Source of the DNA: Planctomycetota bacterium
Lineage (GTDB): Bacteria; Planctomycetota; Planctomycetia; Planctomycetales; Planctomycetaceae
Direction of reading: 5' to 3'
Assembly: GCA_027618475.1 (NCBI GenBank)
Contig: JAQCEJ010000016.1
Coordinates: 1 to 64,000, forward strand
Length of the DNA stretch: 64,000 bases
The notes beneath the pieces were generated by a model. The model worked only from the letters and a program-made list of their open reading frames with translations. It was not told where the DNA came from and did no database searches. Positions within the stretch are counted from its first letter, which is position 1. Every line of letters starts with the position of its first letter. The translations under genes were made by a program, and so were the position numbers. Shown here in pieces: positions 55,839 through 64,000 of the stretch.

Positions 55839-57545
55839 CTATTCCGGTTTTGCGACGGAGGTCAACCAGAACGTCTCGAAGCAGGTCATTAATTTCGGTG
55901 GTGTGCAGATGAAGCGTTTGATTTCATGTGGCTGAGTTGCGGTGCCAGTAAGACGAATCGGTCCGGAGAATGCCGTTCCCGTCGTTGTGAATGAGAGCTT
56001 GACGGTCCCCGCCGTATCACCGGTCGGTTCGGACACGACCGGAGCGGCGGTGACCCCCTCGGGAAGGCCGACCGCTTCAATCGTGATCGGTCCGACAACC
56101 CCTTCCGGACCAGCGCGGCGGACAATCTTGACTTCGAATTCGGTCGGTTTGTCGTGTGCAACGACAATCGCATCGGCTGTCGCCGTCAGTTCGAAATCGG
56201 AGATTTCAGGGCGGACGGTCAATCGATAAAAACAGCGATCGCCTCCTTGCCGAAATCGTGAACGAACCGTGAGCAAATAGTCGCCGTCCTGTGCCGGTGC
56301 GTGAGCAATGATCGACGCCCGGGGTGGCTTGCCGCTCCCGATTTCAGCGGCGACATTGCCTGCCGGGTCGGTCAGTTTGAGTAACGGCGGATCGAGCACC
56401 GAATCGATGTTATGCGATTCGGCAACAATCACAACCGGCTGTCCCATTTTGAGAGGTAAGCGATACACGTCGCGTTGCATTCGATTCTGGATGAAACCGG
56501 TGACCGTTTGGGGGACTGCGAGCACGAGCGGATTCTCAGCCGTACCGTTTGCCAGTGTCGTCAGCGGCGGATAGGACGAGAGTCGAACGCGATTCGAACC
56601 GGGCATATTCGGTACAAAGGCGAGTCCGAAACGATTGTCGCCGTTACCCCGCAAGTCGTCGAGCGTATCGAGTTCCTGAAATTCGGCGAGTCGTTCTCCC
56701 CCCAGCGGAACGACGGGAAGCCGGGTTCCCGCAGGGATATTCCAACCGAAGACCTCAACATCGCCGGGGACATCGAGTGGAACGGAGGACGGAAGCGTAT
56801 GCGTAATAAACGGACCGGTTGTAATCGTCAGCCGATAGATGTAACTCGCTTCACCCTGAAAGGCAATTGTGGTGTTCGCCGTCGATGAGAAGCCGAAAAT
56901 GCGAACGATATGCGGTCCAGAGGTCTTCGCCGTGTAGGCCAGACGCGAGTCGAAGTCGACATCGTCGTGGTTCTCAGCAAGGACCGTCCCCGTGGGGGAG
57001 ACGACCTGAACGACGGTATCGACCGGAGAACCAATTCTTCCGTTCGCATCGACCGAGGCGACGACGGTTTGTCCGGCCGCAAGTTCTAACGAGAAAGCAT
57101 CGACATCGCCACCACTTTGCAATGCACCGTTTACCAGTATTTCTGGCTGCGCTAATGCCTGGGCTGTTTCGGGAGCATTATTGGGTTCGGTTTCTGCGAT
57201 TTCAGACAAGCTGCCGACTAGAAACGGTGCCGGTGAACTCGCTCCTTCCGCATTGTGCACGCGGAGCCAGATGCGGTCGGTCGGCAGATCGGCGGGAATG
57301 GTGATGTCGAGTTTCCCCTTTTCCTCACCGGCAACGATATCGACACCGGGAGCCCAGATATCAATCGGCCAGGTAAAATCGCCGTTGAGCTTGGCAGAGA
57401 CGGTCGTCCCGCGTTGTCCTCCAGCAGGATAAATGTACGTCAACGTGGGGGGAGCGGAAAACGCATCCGCGTTAAATCCAAGCGGAAAAATCAGCCAGGA
57501 GACCAGAAGCAATCGCCGGTAAATGGGACGGCGCGGAAAGTTCAT
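55839..57545 (-). CDS. Exported protein with pre-peptidase (PPC) domains
   Basis: 568 residues. Signal helix at 10-28 (LLLVSWLIFPLGFNADA). Contains several beta-sandwich domains: an IPT/TIG-like start (LTYIYPAGGQRGTTV), then two bacterial pre-peptidase C-terminal domains with EIAETEPNNAPETAQALAQP and VDAFSLELAAGQTVVASVDA, and QRDVYRLPLKMGQPVVIVAE in the second. No protease domain is present. It is the last gene of a minus-strand operon with DUF1501 (73 bases apart) and the DUF1549/1553 gene. Confidence 0.88.
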   Translation of the reverse strand: MNFPRRPIYRRLLLVSWLIFPLGFNADAFSAPPTLTYIYPAGGQRGTTVSAKLNGDFTWPIDIWAPGVDIVAGEEKGKLDITIPADLPTDRIWLRVHNAEGASSPAPFLVGSLSEIAETEPNNAPETAQALAQPEILVNGALQSGGDVDAFSLELAAGQTVVASVDANGRIGSPVDTVVQVVSPTGTVLAENHDDVDFDSRLAYTAKTSGPHIVRIFGFSSTANTTIAFQGEASYIYRLTITTGPFITHTLPSSVPLDVPGDVEVFGWNIPAGTRLPVVPLGGERLAEFQELDTLDDLRGNGDNRFGLAFVPNMPGSNRVRLSSYPPLTTLANGTAENPLVLAVPQTVTGFIQNRMQRDVYRLPLKMGQPVVIVAESHNIDSVLDPPLLKLTDPAGNVAAEIGSGKPPRASIIAHAPAQDGDYLLTVRSRFRQGGDRCFYRLTVRPEISDFELTATADAIVVAHDKPTEFEVKIVRRAGPEGVVGPITIEAVGLPEGVTAAPVVSEPTGDTAGTVKLSFTTTGTAFSGPIRLTGTATQPHEIKRFICTPPKLMTCFETFWLTSVAKPE

Positions 57546-57618
57546 GAGAGATCCTCAGCGATCAGGGTAACTGTCCCCGAAGCATTCCAAAAGATTTCGC
57601 GACCCAGGTGCGCGAGAA

Positions 57619-58950
57619 TTACATGATCTCTGCGATCGGTTTCGAATCGCTGACCAGGTGTGTGGGACGTCCCGAACTATTATAGAGAATCTTGTCGGGA
57701 TCGATTCCGAGTTTGAGGTAGACGCTCGAAACGAGATTTTCGGGACCGTAAATATTCTCGATCGCCGTGTAACCGTTGCGGTCAGTCGCGCCGACAACCT
57801 GTCCCGGCGGCGTACCGCACCCGGCAGCGAGAATCGAAATCGCATTCGACCAGTGGTCGCGTCCCGGAGTCGTGGAACCCGGCAGCGTCGTAATCGCGGG
57901 AGTTCGTCCAAATTCACCCATCACGAGCACAAGCGTGGAGTCGAGCAGTCCACGCTGTTCGAGGTCTTCGATCAACGTGGCAACGACTTCTTCAAGACGC
58001 CGCCCCTGATGCTTGATCGAATGGAAGATATTCGAGTGATGATCCCAGCCACCGTTATTGATGGTAACGAAAGGAACTCCCCCTTCGACCAGACGGCGGG
58101 CGAGCAGCGCGGTTTGACCCAGCGTGTTACGGCCGAAGCGGTCGCGTACTTCGGCCGGTTCTTTATCGATATCAAAAGCCTTTTGTGCCGCTTCGGATGT
58201 AATCAGCGAGACCGCCTGCTCAAAATTTTCATCAGCTCCCAACACCGGATCGCCTGCGGCACGATCTCGAAAACGAAGCAGGCTGTCGACCTGCTGACGC
58301 AGTTCGCGACGACTGACCGCTCGAATGTCTTCGAGACCACTGGGAATCGTCACATCACGGACAGAGAAGTTGTCTCGATTAGGATCGTCTCCGACGACGA
58401 ACGGAGCATGCCGTGCGCCGAGGAAGTTTGGTCCGCCCGAACGCGTAATCGACGGAAGCGAAAAATACGCCGGAAGTCCCTCAGTCGCTCCTCGTTCGGC
58501 AGAGACGACCGAACCCATACTGGGGTGAAAGCTGACGAACGCACCGCAACTGACGGGAATTCGCGTCGGGGCACCAGTCATCATGTAATGATTACCAGCA
58601 CCGTGGTTGTTCTGATCGTGTCGCACCGAACGAATGATCGCCAGCTTATCGGCAATGCCGGCGAGACGTTCCATGTTCTCCGAAAAATAAATCCCCGGGA
58701 CTTTCGTTTGAATGGGATGAAACTCGCCGCGAATTTCGGCCGGGGCTTCGGGCTTGGGATCGAACATGTCGATGTGACTGGGTCCGCCGTCCAACCAGAA
58801 CAGAATGCAACTGGTCTTGCGCAACGGAGAAAGTTCTGCCTGCGCTCTCATGCGGATGGCGTTAACGAGACCTCCCCCCATCAGGGCACCCAGCCCGAAT
58901 TTAAGACAGTCTCGTCGTTTTACACCTTCGCAATTTTTATGGATTGCCAT
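57619..58950 (-). CDS. DUF1501 protein, intact
   Basis: 443 residues. The N-terminal NCEGVKRRDCLKFGLGALMG is a Tat-like signal. WLDGGPSHIDMFDPKPEAP is the metal-binding-like start, with NHGAGNHYMMTG and the C-terminal GEFGRTPAITTL...GRDHW signature. The DUF1501 family is related to sulfatase/alkaline-phosphatase folds; its activity is not established. It lies 53 bases downstream of the DUF1549/1553 gene, a pairing typical of planctomycetes. Confidence 0.93.
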   Translation of the reverse strand: MAIHKNCEGVKRRDCLKFGLGALMGGGLVNAIRMRAQAELSPLRKTSCILFWLDGGPSHIDMFDPKPEAPAEIRGEFHPIQTKVPGIYFSENMERLAGIADKLAIIRSVRHDQNNHGAGNHYMMTGAPTRIPVSCGAFVSFHPSMGSVVSAERGATEGLPAYFSLPSITRSGGPNFLGARHAPFVVGDDPNRDNFSVRDVTIPSGLEDIRAVSRRELRQQVDSLLRFRDRAAGDPVLGADENFEQAVSLITSEAAQKAFDIDKEPAEVRDRFGRNTLGQTALLARRLVEGGVPFVTINNGGWDHHSNIFHSIKHQGRRLEEVVATLIEDLEQRGLLDSTLVLVMGEFGRTPAITTLPGSTTPGRDHWSNAISILAAGCGTPPGQVVGATDRNGYTAIENIYGPENLVSSVYLKLGIDPDKILYNSSGRPTHLVSDSKPIAEIM

Positions 58951-59003
58951 TCGAGTTTCCCATTATTTCGAGGGATGTATGTGCGGGTAGTGTTGTTCCG
59001 TCA

Positions 59004-61298
59004 TCAATCGATATACGAAAATTCGGGGGTGTTCATCAGGGCCCAGAAAATATCTTCGACAACCCTCCGACGTTCTTCAGGGGCCGGTAGAATCGCTACT
59101 AATTTCTGCTTTTCGTCTTCCATCGGCAGTCGTGAATAAATCCGCAGGTAAATTTCATCGACAATCTCTTCGTTCGACATCTCGCTGGCGGCCAGTTTTG
59201 CGGGTTGTGAGTCGTCCTGCATCAGTTTTTTATTGAGTTCGGGCGAGTTCATCAAATGCAAAACTTGAGGAGTGGTCGAATCAGACGTTCGTTCGCACGG
59301 GGGATCCTGATTGGCATCGGGACGGCCGAACGTATCAAGAAACAGCGAACTTGAACGATAGGTCCAAAGCTGCGTCGCCCGTGAACCGGGGGGCATCGCG
59401 GCAAATTCCTGCTCGACTTCGAGCACGTCGTTAACGGCATCAAGCAGCACTTCGGCCCGCATGCGCTGACGATAATAGCGGGAGAAATTCTTCAGGTCGG
59501 TGACGTTGCGTTCTTCGGGTACGGTGCTTAATCCGAAGACATACGACGTCATAATCGTGCGGTTCAAATGTTTGATATTATAGTCATGCTGACGAAAGTC
59601 GTCGGCCAGAAACTGCAACAGCGCTTCGTTCGACGCGGGATTGGTGGCACGGATATCGTCGACGGGATCGACGAGTCCTTGTCCCATGATGTCGGCCCAG
59701 ACACGGTTCGCCATCACCTTGGCGAAATACGGATTCGCATCGTCGGTCATCCAGTCCGCCAGGGCGTCACGAGGATTCTCTTCGGGGCCGAACGTCATCT
59801 CGTCGCCGTTGAGCGGTCGCGGTAAAACGGGAACGTTGGTGCGGCCATGTCGCAATTCACCGCTGGTTGTTGTGTAAATGATTTCTTCATCACCTGAAAT
59901 GGGAGGCGATAAATAACCGACGTGACCGACGCGAGAAAAGAATGAGGCAAAGCCGTAGAAATCGTCCTGACTCCAGACTTCAAACGGATGATGATGACAT
60001 TTCGCACATTCCAGCCGTACGCCCAGGAATATCTGACTGACCGATGAGCCGATTTCGACGACCACCGGACGATCACGAAAAATCACGGTTGCACCGTTGG
60101 TGAATGTTCCCCCCTCAGCAGTAATTAACTCGCGTGCGAACTGGTCGTACGGCATGTTTTTACGAAACGCGTCTCGTAACCAGGAATCGATCATATAGAC
60201 CGACTTCACGCCGACGCGAAATGGATTGGGACGAAGCAGATCGGCCCACTTGTTAGCCCAGAAGTCGGCATACTCGGGTCGTTCGAGCAAGCCATCGATT
60301 AACCTTACGCGTTTATCCGAGGAGGTATCGGCAAGAAACGAGCGGACTTCATCAGGTGTCGGCAGACGTCCGATCACTCGAAGATAAGCCCGGCGTAAAA
60401 ACTTCGAATCCTCCGCAGGAGCCGAAGGTAACATGCCCAGGAGTTTCAACTTGTTCCAGACATGTTCGTCGATCGGATTGTAGCGCGGCAGTTGCGTATA
60501 GCTTTCGGCGGGGACTTCACCGGCCAGCGGAATGGTAACCGCACAGACTGCGATGTTATTCATGTAACGGACCATGATCGCCGATTCGCCTGGAATCGGA
60601 CCCGCCTTAACGAGACCGTCGGGGGAAACGGCGGCAATTGTTTTGTCGTTCGTCTGAAAAGCCGTGGCGGCGGTGACGTCGCGACGATGGCCGTCGGAGT
60701 ACTCGGCCCAGACCGATAATTGAAACTGTTCTTCCGTCTTAAGGCTGTGGCTGTCCGGTTCGACAACAACACGAACCAACCGGGGTGCATCGGCGGGATC
60801 GCGAGGCGTGCCGTTTTGAATCCATCTTCTCAGCAATTCGTACGAAGTGCTGTCGCGAGGAATTCGAACGCCGCCGCCGTGGGGAACCTGTCCGGTTGCT
60901 TTCCGCAACAGCAAACTCGACGCAGCCGCCGCCGGAAACACACGACGTCCGCGACCGGCATGCACAAGCTGTTCGTAATCGTAGTCGGAATCGAAACCGA
61001 GCAATGAAAGCGCAAATCCATTCTGGCCTCGCGATTTACCGTGACACGCCCCGGCGTTACAACCAAATCGCGTGAGCAACGGCTGGATATCCATTTCGAA
61101 GGTGACAGATTCGGTATCTGTAGCGTCAACTTCAGCTGCGACGGCGGTTGCCGTTCTGTCGGCTCCCATTGCAACGCCAACCCCGGCAACGATCATAATT
61201 CGCAAGATGAGGGGGCGCACCGTGCCGACAACATGACGGTTGACGGACAAGCATTCAACCAGGAGTTGAATCGATAATCGACGCCGCGATCGAAGCAT
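59004..61298 (-). CDS. DUF1549/DUF1553 protein with Ig-like domain
   Basis: 764 residues, exported, with a hydrophobic segment at about 30-46. A cytochrome-like motif CNAGACHGKSRGQNGF has the haem-type Cys pair with four residues between, CX4CH, instead of CxxCH. After it come a BIG2-like Ig domain (RVVVEPDSHSLKTEEQFQLS to about 260), DUF1549 (RRAYLRVIGRLPTPDEVRSF) and DUF1553 (NRVWADIMGQGLVDPVDDIR). These proteins are believed to be exported redox or polysaccharide-linked proteins of planctomycetes; no activity is proven. It heads the operon with DUF1501. Confidence 0.92.
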   Translation of the reverse strand: MLRSRRRLSIQLLVECLSVNRHVVGTVRPLILRIMIVAGVGVAMGADRTATAVAAEVDATDTESVTFEMDIQPLLTRFGCNAGACHGKSRGQNGFALSLLGFDSDYDYEQLVHAGRGRRVFPAAAASSLLLRKATGQVPHGGGVRIPRDSTSYELLRRWIQNGTPRDPADAPRLVRVVVEPDSHSLKTEEQFQLSVWAEYSDGHRRDVTAATAFQTNDKTIAAVSPDGLVKAGPIPGESAIMVRYMNNIAVCAVTIPLAGEVPAESYTQLPRYNPIDEHVWNKLKLLGMLPSAPAEDSKFLRRAYLRVIGRLPTPDEVRSFLADTSSDKRVRLIDGLLERPEYADFWANKWADLLRPNPFRVGVKSVYMIDSWLRDAFRKNMPYDQFARELITAEGGTFTNGATVIFRDRPVVVEIGSSVSQIFLGVRLECAKCHHHPFEVWSQDDFYGFASFFSRVGHVGYLSPPISGDEEIIYTTTSGELRHGRTNVPVLPRPLNGDEMTFGPEENPRDALADWMTDDANPYFAKVMANRVWADIMGQGLVDPVDDIRATNPASNEALLQFLADDFRQHDYNIKHLNRTIMTSYVFGLSTVPEERNVTDLKNFSRYYRQRMRAEVLLDAVNDVLEVEQEFAAMPPGSRATQLWTYRSSSLFLDTFGRPDANQDPPCERTSDSTTPQVLHLMNSPELNKKLMQDDSQPAKLAASEMSNEEIVDEIYLRIYSRLPMEDEKQKLVAILPAPEERRRVVEDIFWALMNTPEFSYID

Positions 61299-61913
61299 GG
61301 AGTGAACCTCGAAATCTCAAAGTCAACAGGCAGGACAATTCGGCAGGAAGGTCGTGAGGGTTCGCACACAATTAATCAAACAATGATTGCACTGATAAGT
61401 TTGTCCTTATCAGTATATCGATCGTTCAACGGGCGTCAAGCGATCCCATTTGAGAAAATCCGTTGCCACAGAGGCGCAAGTCAAGAGATAAAAACGAGTT
61501 GCAACCCATTCGCCAGCATTGATTCAGCCTGTTCTTTAACCGTAAAAACGAACCCAATTGAGGCCATTCGGTAACTTTGCAGGGAGACACGCTAATTGAC
61601 GGACGTGCCAGTCTAACCGTCGTAAATTGTTAATAAGGCAGATCTCGTCCCATCGTCGATGTGACATCAACAACAAGACAGCATTTTAGCATGCCGAAAT
61701 ACCTGTACCGTTCGCTCTTTTCTATCGTCTTTGAACCGAAAGGCTTTGGAGATTACAATGGCGAGATCGATGGCCTGATGCCATTCTATACCGGATTTGG
61801 ATGATACGAGCACAGACGCTCATGATGTTGAAGGTATAGAGATGTAGGCGGAATATTATCAAGATGGCGAATCCATCACAGTTCGTACCCCATCTGTTTT
61901 AAGGAGGGTGTCG
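61299..61913. other. Gene-free divergent region
   Basis: 615 bases between two divergently transcribed genes. It includes an inverted repeat at 61391-61414 and otherwise no gene that I can support; the 61302-61574 plus ORF has no domain-like content. Confidence 0.5.
61391..61414. promoter_or_regulatory. Perfect inverted repeat upstream of DUF1549 gene
   Basis: ACTGATAAG and CTTATCAGT form a perfect nine-base inverted pair around TTTGTC. It is 93 bases from the start of the DUF1549/1553 gene and about 500 from the opposite gene, so it may be an operator for the former. No named site recognised. Confidence 0.45.
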
Positions 61914-63953
61914 ATGCCAATTCTGGCGACGTGCGAAGGCTGCTTTAAGGAATACAACGTTCCCGATAATCGGGCGGGCCAGGCATTCAAATGCAAAGAC
62001 TGCGGCGAAGTTGTGCGTGTGCCCCGTCCAGGTGCACAGCCGGAAGATCACCAATCTGTATCGTCAGCCAAGCCGCGAAGCAAATCGTCGTCGAAGAAAA
62101 AGAAAAAAAAACGTTCGGCCAAATCGAACGATAACGGAATGATGATCGGCATTGTCGTCGGTGCCGTGGCCCTGATCGGAATGATTGTCTATCTCGTGAT
62201 CCCCAAAGGGGACGATGCTCCTGCCGGTGGCGACGTTGCCGGTGTGAATTCCGCCGATGGATCGGCAACTCCCGAAGGTGGCGCTTCATCATTACCGACT
62301 CTCTCTGCCGACGAACAAGCGCTCGTCGCCGATTTTAGACAGATGGTTCGCGGATTGACAAATTCTTCGGCAGAAGAGCGGAAAGCGGCGAATGAAAAAT
62401 TTGCCGCCGACCATAACATGAGCGTATCCGATGTTCTCGCGGTCCTGAAGAAAGATCGTGCCCTCCGTGATGAAGCGAAAAAAGTCGTCGGTAAATGGCA
62501 ACCGTTGCAAATCGGGGCCGTGACGGCAGCCTCCTGGCCGACGCAGGTCAATATCAGCATTCCTTCTACATATGGTGGGGCGATCGTCAGCGTTCCCGAA
62601 CTGCGAACGCCTTACCTGCTCACCAGTGTCACTGTATCGGGCGGTGTCGAACGGCATGTGTTCGATCTATCGTCATCGCGTGAGATCGGACATTGGACAA
62701 ACCCGATTGTCGCCGGGCATACCGAGCAACTCAGTCCTGATGGTCAATTGGTCTATTTGCAGGGGGATAACACTCTGCAGATAGTCGATGCCAAAAGCGG
62801 ACAAACGGTTCAGCAGATTTCCAGTCCCGATCTTCATTACGTCTCTTACATCGAGTTCATCGGTCCAAAACGGTTGATGGTGCTCACCCCCCGCACCGCC
62901 CAGCGGACTTCCGACAAATTACAACGCTGTCTGATTTTCGACGCCACTACCGGCCAGGAAGTTTCGCGATTCGAACGAGAGTTCAGCTTTGCCGGGGCGG
63001 AGAAAATGTCGATTTCACCCGATGGTCGCTATTTCCTGGCGCGAGGAAAAGAAAAATCGATCGAAGTCGTCGACTTAACAACGGGAGAACAGCTCTGTGC
63101 ACTCGATTTGAAAGATGAAGGGATACCGTACGGCCAAATCCACAGTGTCGCCTTCTCTCCCGATGGACGAATGATAGCCGTTCTTGAAGAAAAGCCGCTA
63201 GTGGCACTGCGGCTATATATTATCGATTCGGCATCGGGAATGGTGGCGCTGAAGACCGACTTGTACGGAGGGACGACATCGCTTGGGGCTCCTCTCGAAT
63301 TGCAGCTCACCGATCCGCTCATCTGGTTTCCCGATGGGCGAAACCTATTGATTGGAAACATTGTTGCCGTCGACACCGCGACCGGCCGGCGCGTCTGGCA
63401 GGCACGCGGCCAACAATCGGGAAACCAAACGGCTCGACTGCCGACCAACGGCGGGTTGATCTATCAGGTGAATACCAAAGAGACCACGCAACTGGTGATG
63501 CTGCCGATCGACTTTTCTCGAATCGCATCGACACAGGCGGCGTGGCCGTCGGATGCGGCACTCAGCCCGGGAACGCCGGTCAGCATCGCGGTCAATCTCG
63601 CTGCGGGAGGACTGCAAGACGTCAACGAGGTCGTGAAATCAGGCTTGCAGTTGAAACTGGAACGACTTGGGTTCGAAGTGGTCGATGGTGCCGATCGTGT
63701 GCTCAACGTTGGAATACAAGAAGGCTCGGTCGCGTTCAAATGGACGAACGGAGGTGACACGTTATGGGAGTCGGTCGCCACCGCGGACACAGCGATGGTT
63801 GCCCAATTGGGACACCTCAAAGGCCATCCCCCCGAACAAGCGATCGGAATGGAAGGGGTCATCAAAGTGCAAGCCTATCCCATCCCTTACTTCATTGCCG
63901 GCGACCGGCAGTGGACGCTGCCGATCATCGATCAGATCAATCATAAAGGGTAG
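61914..63953 (+). CDS. Zinc-ribbon, membrane-anchored beta-propeller protein
   Basis: 679 residues from the ATG at 61914; AAGGAGG lies six bases upstream, and the track's GTG directly follows it and is rejected. The N-terminus is a zinc ribbon (CEGCFKEYNV...CKDCGEVVRV), then a Lys-rich stretch (KSSSKKKKKKRSAKS) and a transmembrane helix (IGIVVGAVALIGMIVYLVIP). The outer part has WD40/YVTN-like repeats (SISPDGRYFLARGKEKSIEV, VAFSPDGRMIAVLEEK) and a C-terminal non-propeller domain. Same ribbon-helix-propeller layout as many planctomycete proteins; function unknown. Confidence 0.88.
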   Translation: MPILATCEGCFKEYNVPDNRAGQAFKCKDCGEVVRVPRPGAQPEDHQSVSSAKPRSKSSSKKKKKKRSAKSNDNGMMIGIVVGAVALIGMIVYLVIPKGDDAPAGGDVAGVNSADGSATPEGGASSLPTLSADEQALVADFRQMVRGLTNSSAEERKAANEKFAADHNMSVSDVLAVLKKDRALRDEAKKVVGKWQPLQIGAVTAASWPTQVNISIPSTYGGAIVSVPELRTPYLLTSVTVSGGVERHVFDLSSSREIGHWTNPIVAGHTEQLSPDGQLVYLQGDNTLQIVDAKSGQTVQQISSPDLHYVSYIEFIGPKRLMVLTPRTAQRTSDKLQRCLIFDATTGQEVSRFEREFSFAGAEKMSISPDGRYFLARGKEKSIEVVDLTTGEQLCALDLKDEGIPYGQIHSVAFSPDGRMIAVLEEKPLVALRLYIIDSASGMVALKTDLYGGTTSLGAPLELQLTDPLIWFPDGRNLLIGNIVAVDTATGRRVWQARGQQSGNQTARLPTNGGLIYQVNTKETTQLVMLPIDFSRIASTQAAWPSDAALSPGTPVSIAVNLAAGGLQDVNEVVKSGLQLKLERLGFEVVDGADRVLNVGIQEGSVAFKWTNGGDTLWESVATADTAMVAQLGHLKGHPPEQAIGMEGVIKVQAYPIPYFIAGDRQWTLPIIDQINHKG

Positions 63954-64000
63954 CGAAAAACCGGAAGCATCTATTATCACACCTATTGAATTTGCACAGT

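Overview
The window is a chromosomal stretch of a member of the Planctomycetota, probably class Planctomycetia. The evidence is the combination of a DUF1549/DUF1553 cytochrome-like gene followed by DUF1501 and pre-peptidase genes, a Tat-exported Gfo/Idh/MocA oxidoreductase, zinc-ribbon plus beta-propeller membrane proteins, a formylmethanofuran dehydrogenase subunit C, futalosine-route menaquinone synthesis and many solitary signalling proteins. All assignments come from reading the sequence and the supplied ORF track; no database search was possible.

Layout. 0.1-13.2 kb is almost entirely minus strand: a MATE transporter, a zinc-ribbon membrane protein, a HemL-like aminotransferase, a DUF3500 protein, a HIT protein, a Ser/Thr kinase translationally coupled to a small unknown protein, a VIT1/CCC1-like transporter, a PhoR-like histidine kinase, and a probable NO-sensing pair (a c-type haem DUF3365 protein and an NsrR/Rrf2 regulator) under a very symmetrical operator. 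13.7-28.5 kb is mainly plus strand: an HtrA-like protease, thiL, an exported propeller protein, pyrB overlapping a dihydroorotase homologue that lacks metal ligands, a lipoprotein, an amino-acid permease, an NHL protein, a Gfo/Idh protein, an M81 (MlrC-like) protein and a nucleotidyltransferase-fold protein. 28.5-35.5 kb holds small or unknown genes, a tRNA-Leu(GAG), a serine hydrolase and a STAS protein. 35.5-42.5 kb has a DEAD-box helicase converging on a minus-strand run hemH, ald, mqnE, bioF, oleB, the last three overlapping. 42.9-47.6 kb carries murE, murF and mraY, with a probable structured RNA and terminator between murF and mraY. 47.6-55.8 kb contains an acidic-repeat HTH membrane protein, a DUF116-polyprenyl synthetase fusion, fhcC, and oleC/oleD-like genes. 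55.8-61.3 kb is the DUF1549/1553-DUF1501-pre-peptidase operon, and the window ends with a zinc-ribbon/propeller protein.

How the genes work together. murE (with the DNPR motif of meso-diaminopimelate ligases), murF and mraY support a DAP-type peptidoglycan. mqnE feeds menaquinone by the futalosine route, and hemH looks like the iron-sulfur-containing type. oleB, oleC and oleD together cover three of the four steps of long-chain olefin synthesis, but they are split between two loci 15 kb apart and oleA is not here. fhcC points to the tetrahydromethanopterin C1 pathway, and its other subunits are not in the window.

Most notable items: the concentric 47-nt dyad at the nsrR promoter with an NsrR-box core; three 87-bp copies of a dispersed element whose ends are inverted repeats, each lying 3' of a gene in the same orientation; the unidentified RNA at about 46.16-46.34 kb; the DUF116-polyprenyl synthetase fusion next to fhcC and oleCD; the degenerate dihydroorotase; and remnants of a receiver domain and of a DUF1501 gene in two otherwise empty intergenic regions. 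No CRISPR array, transposase, phage gene or rRNA was seen.
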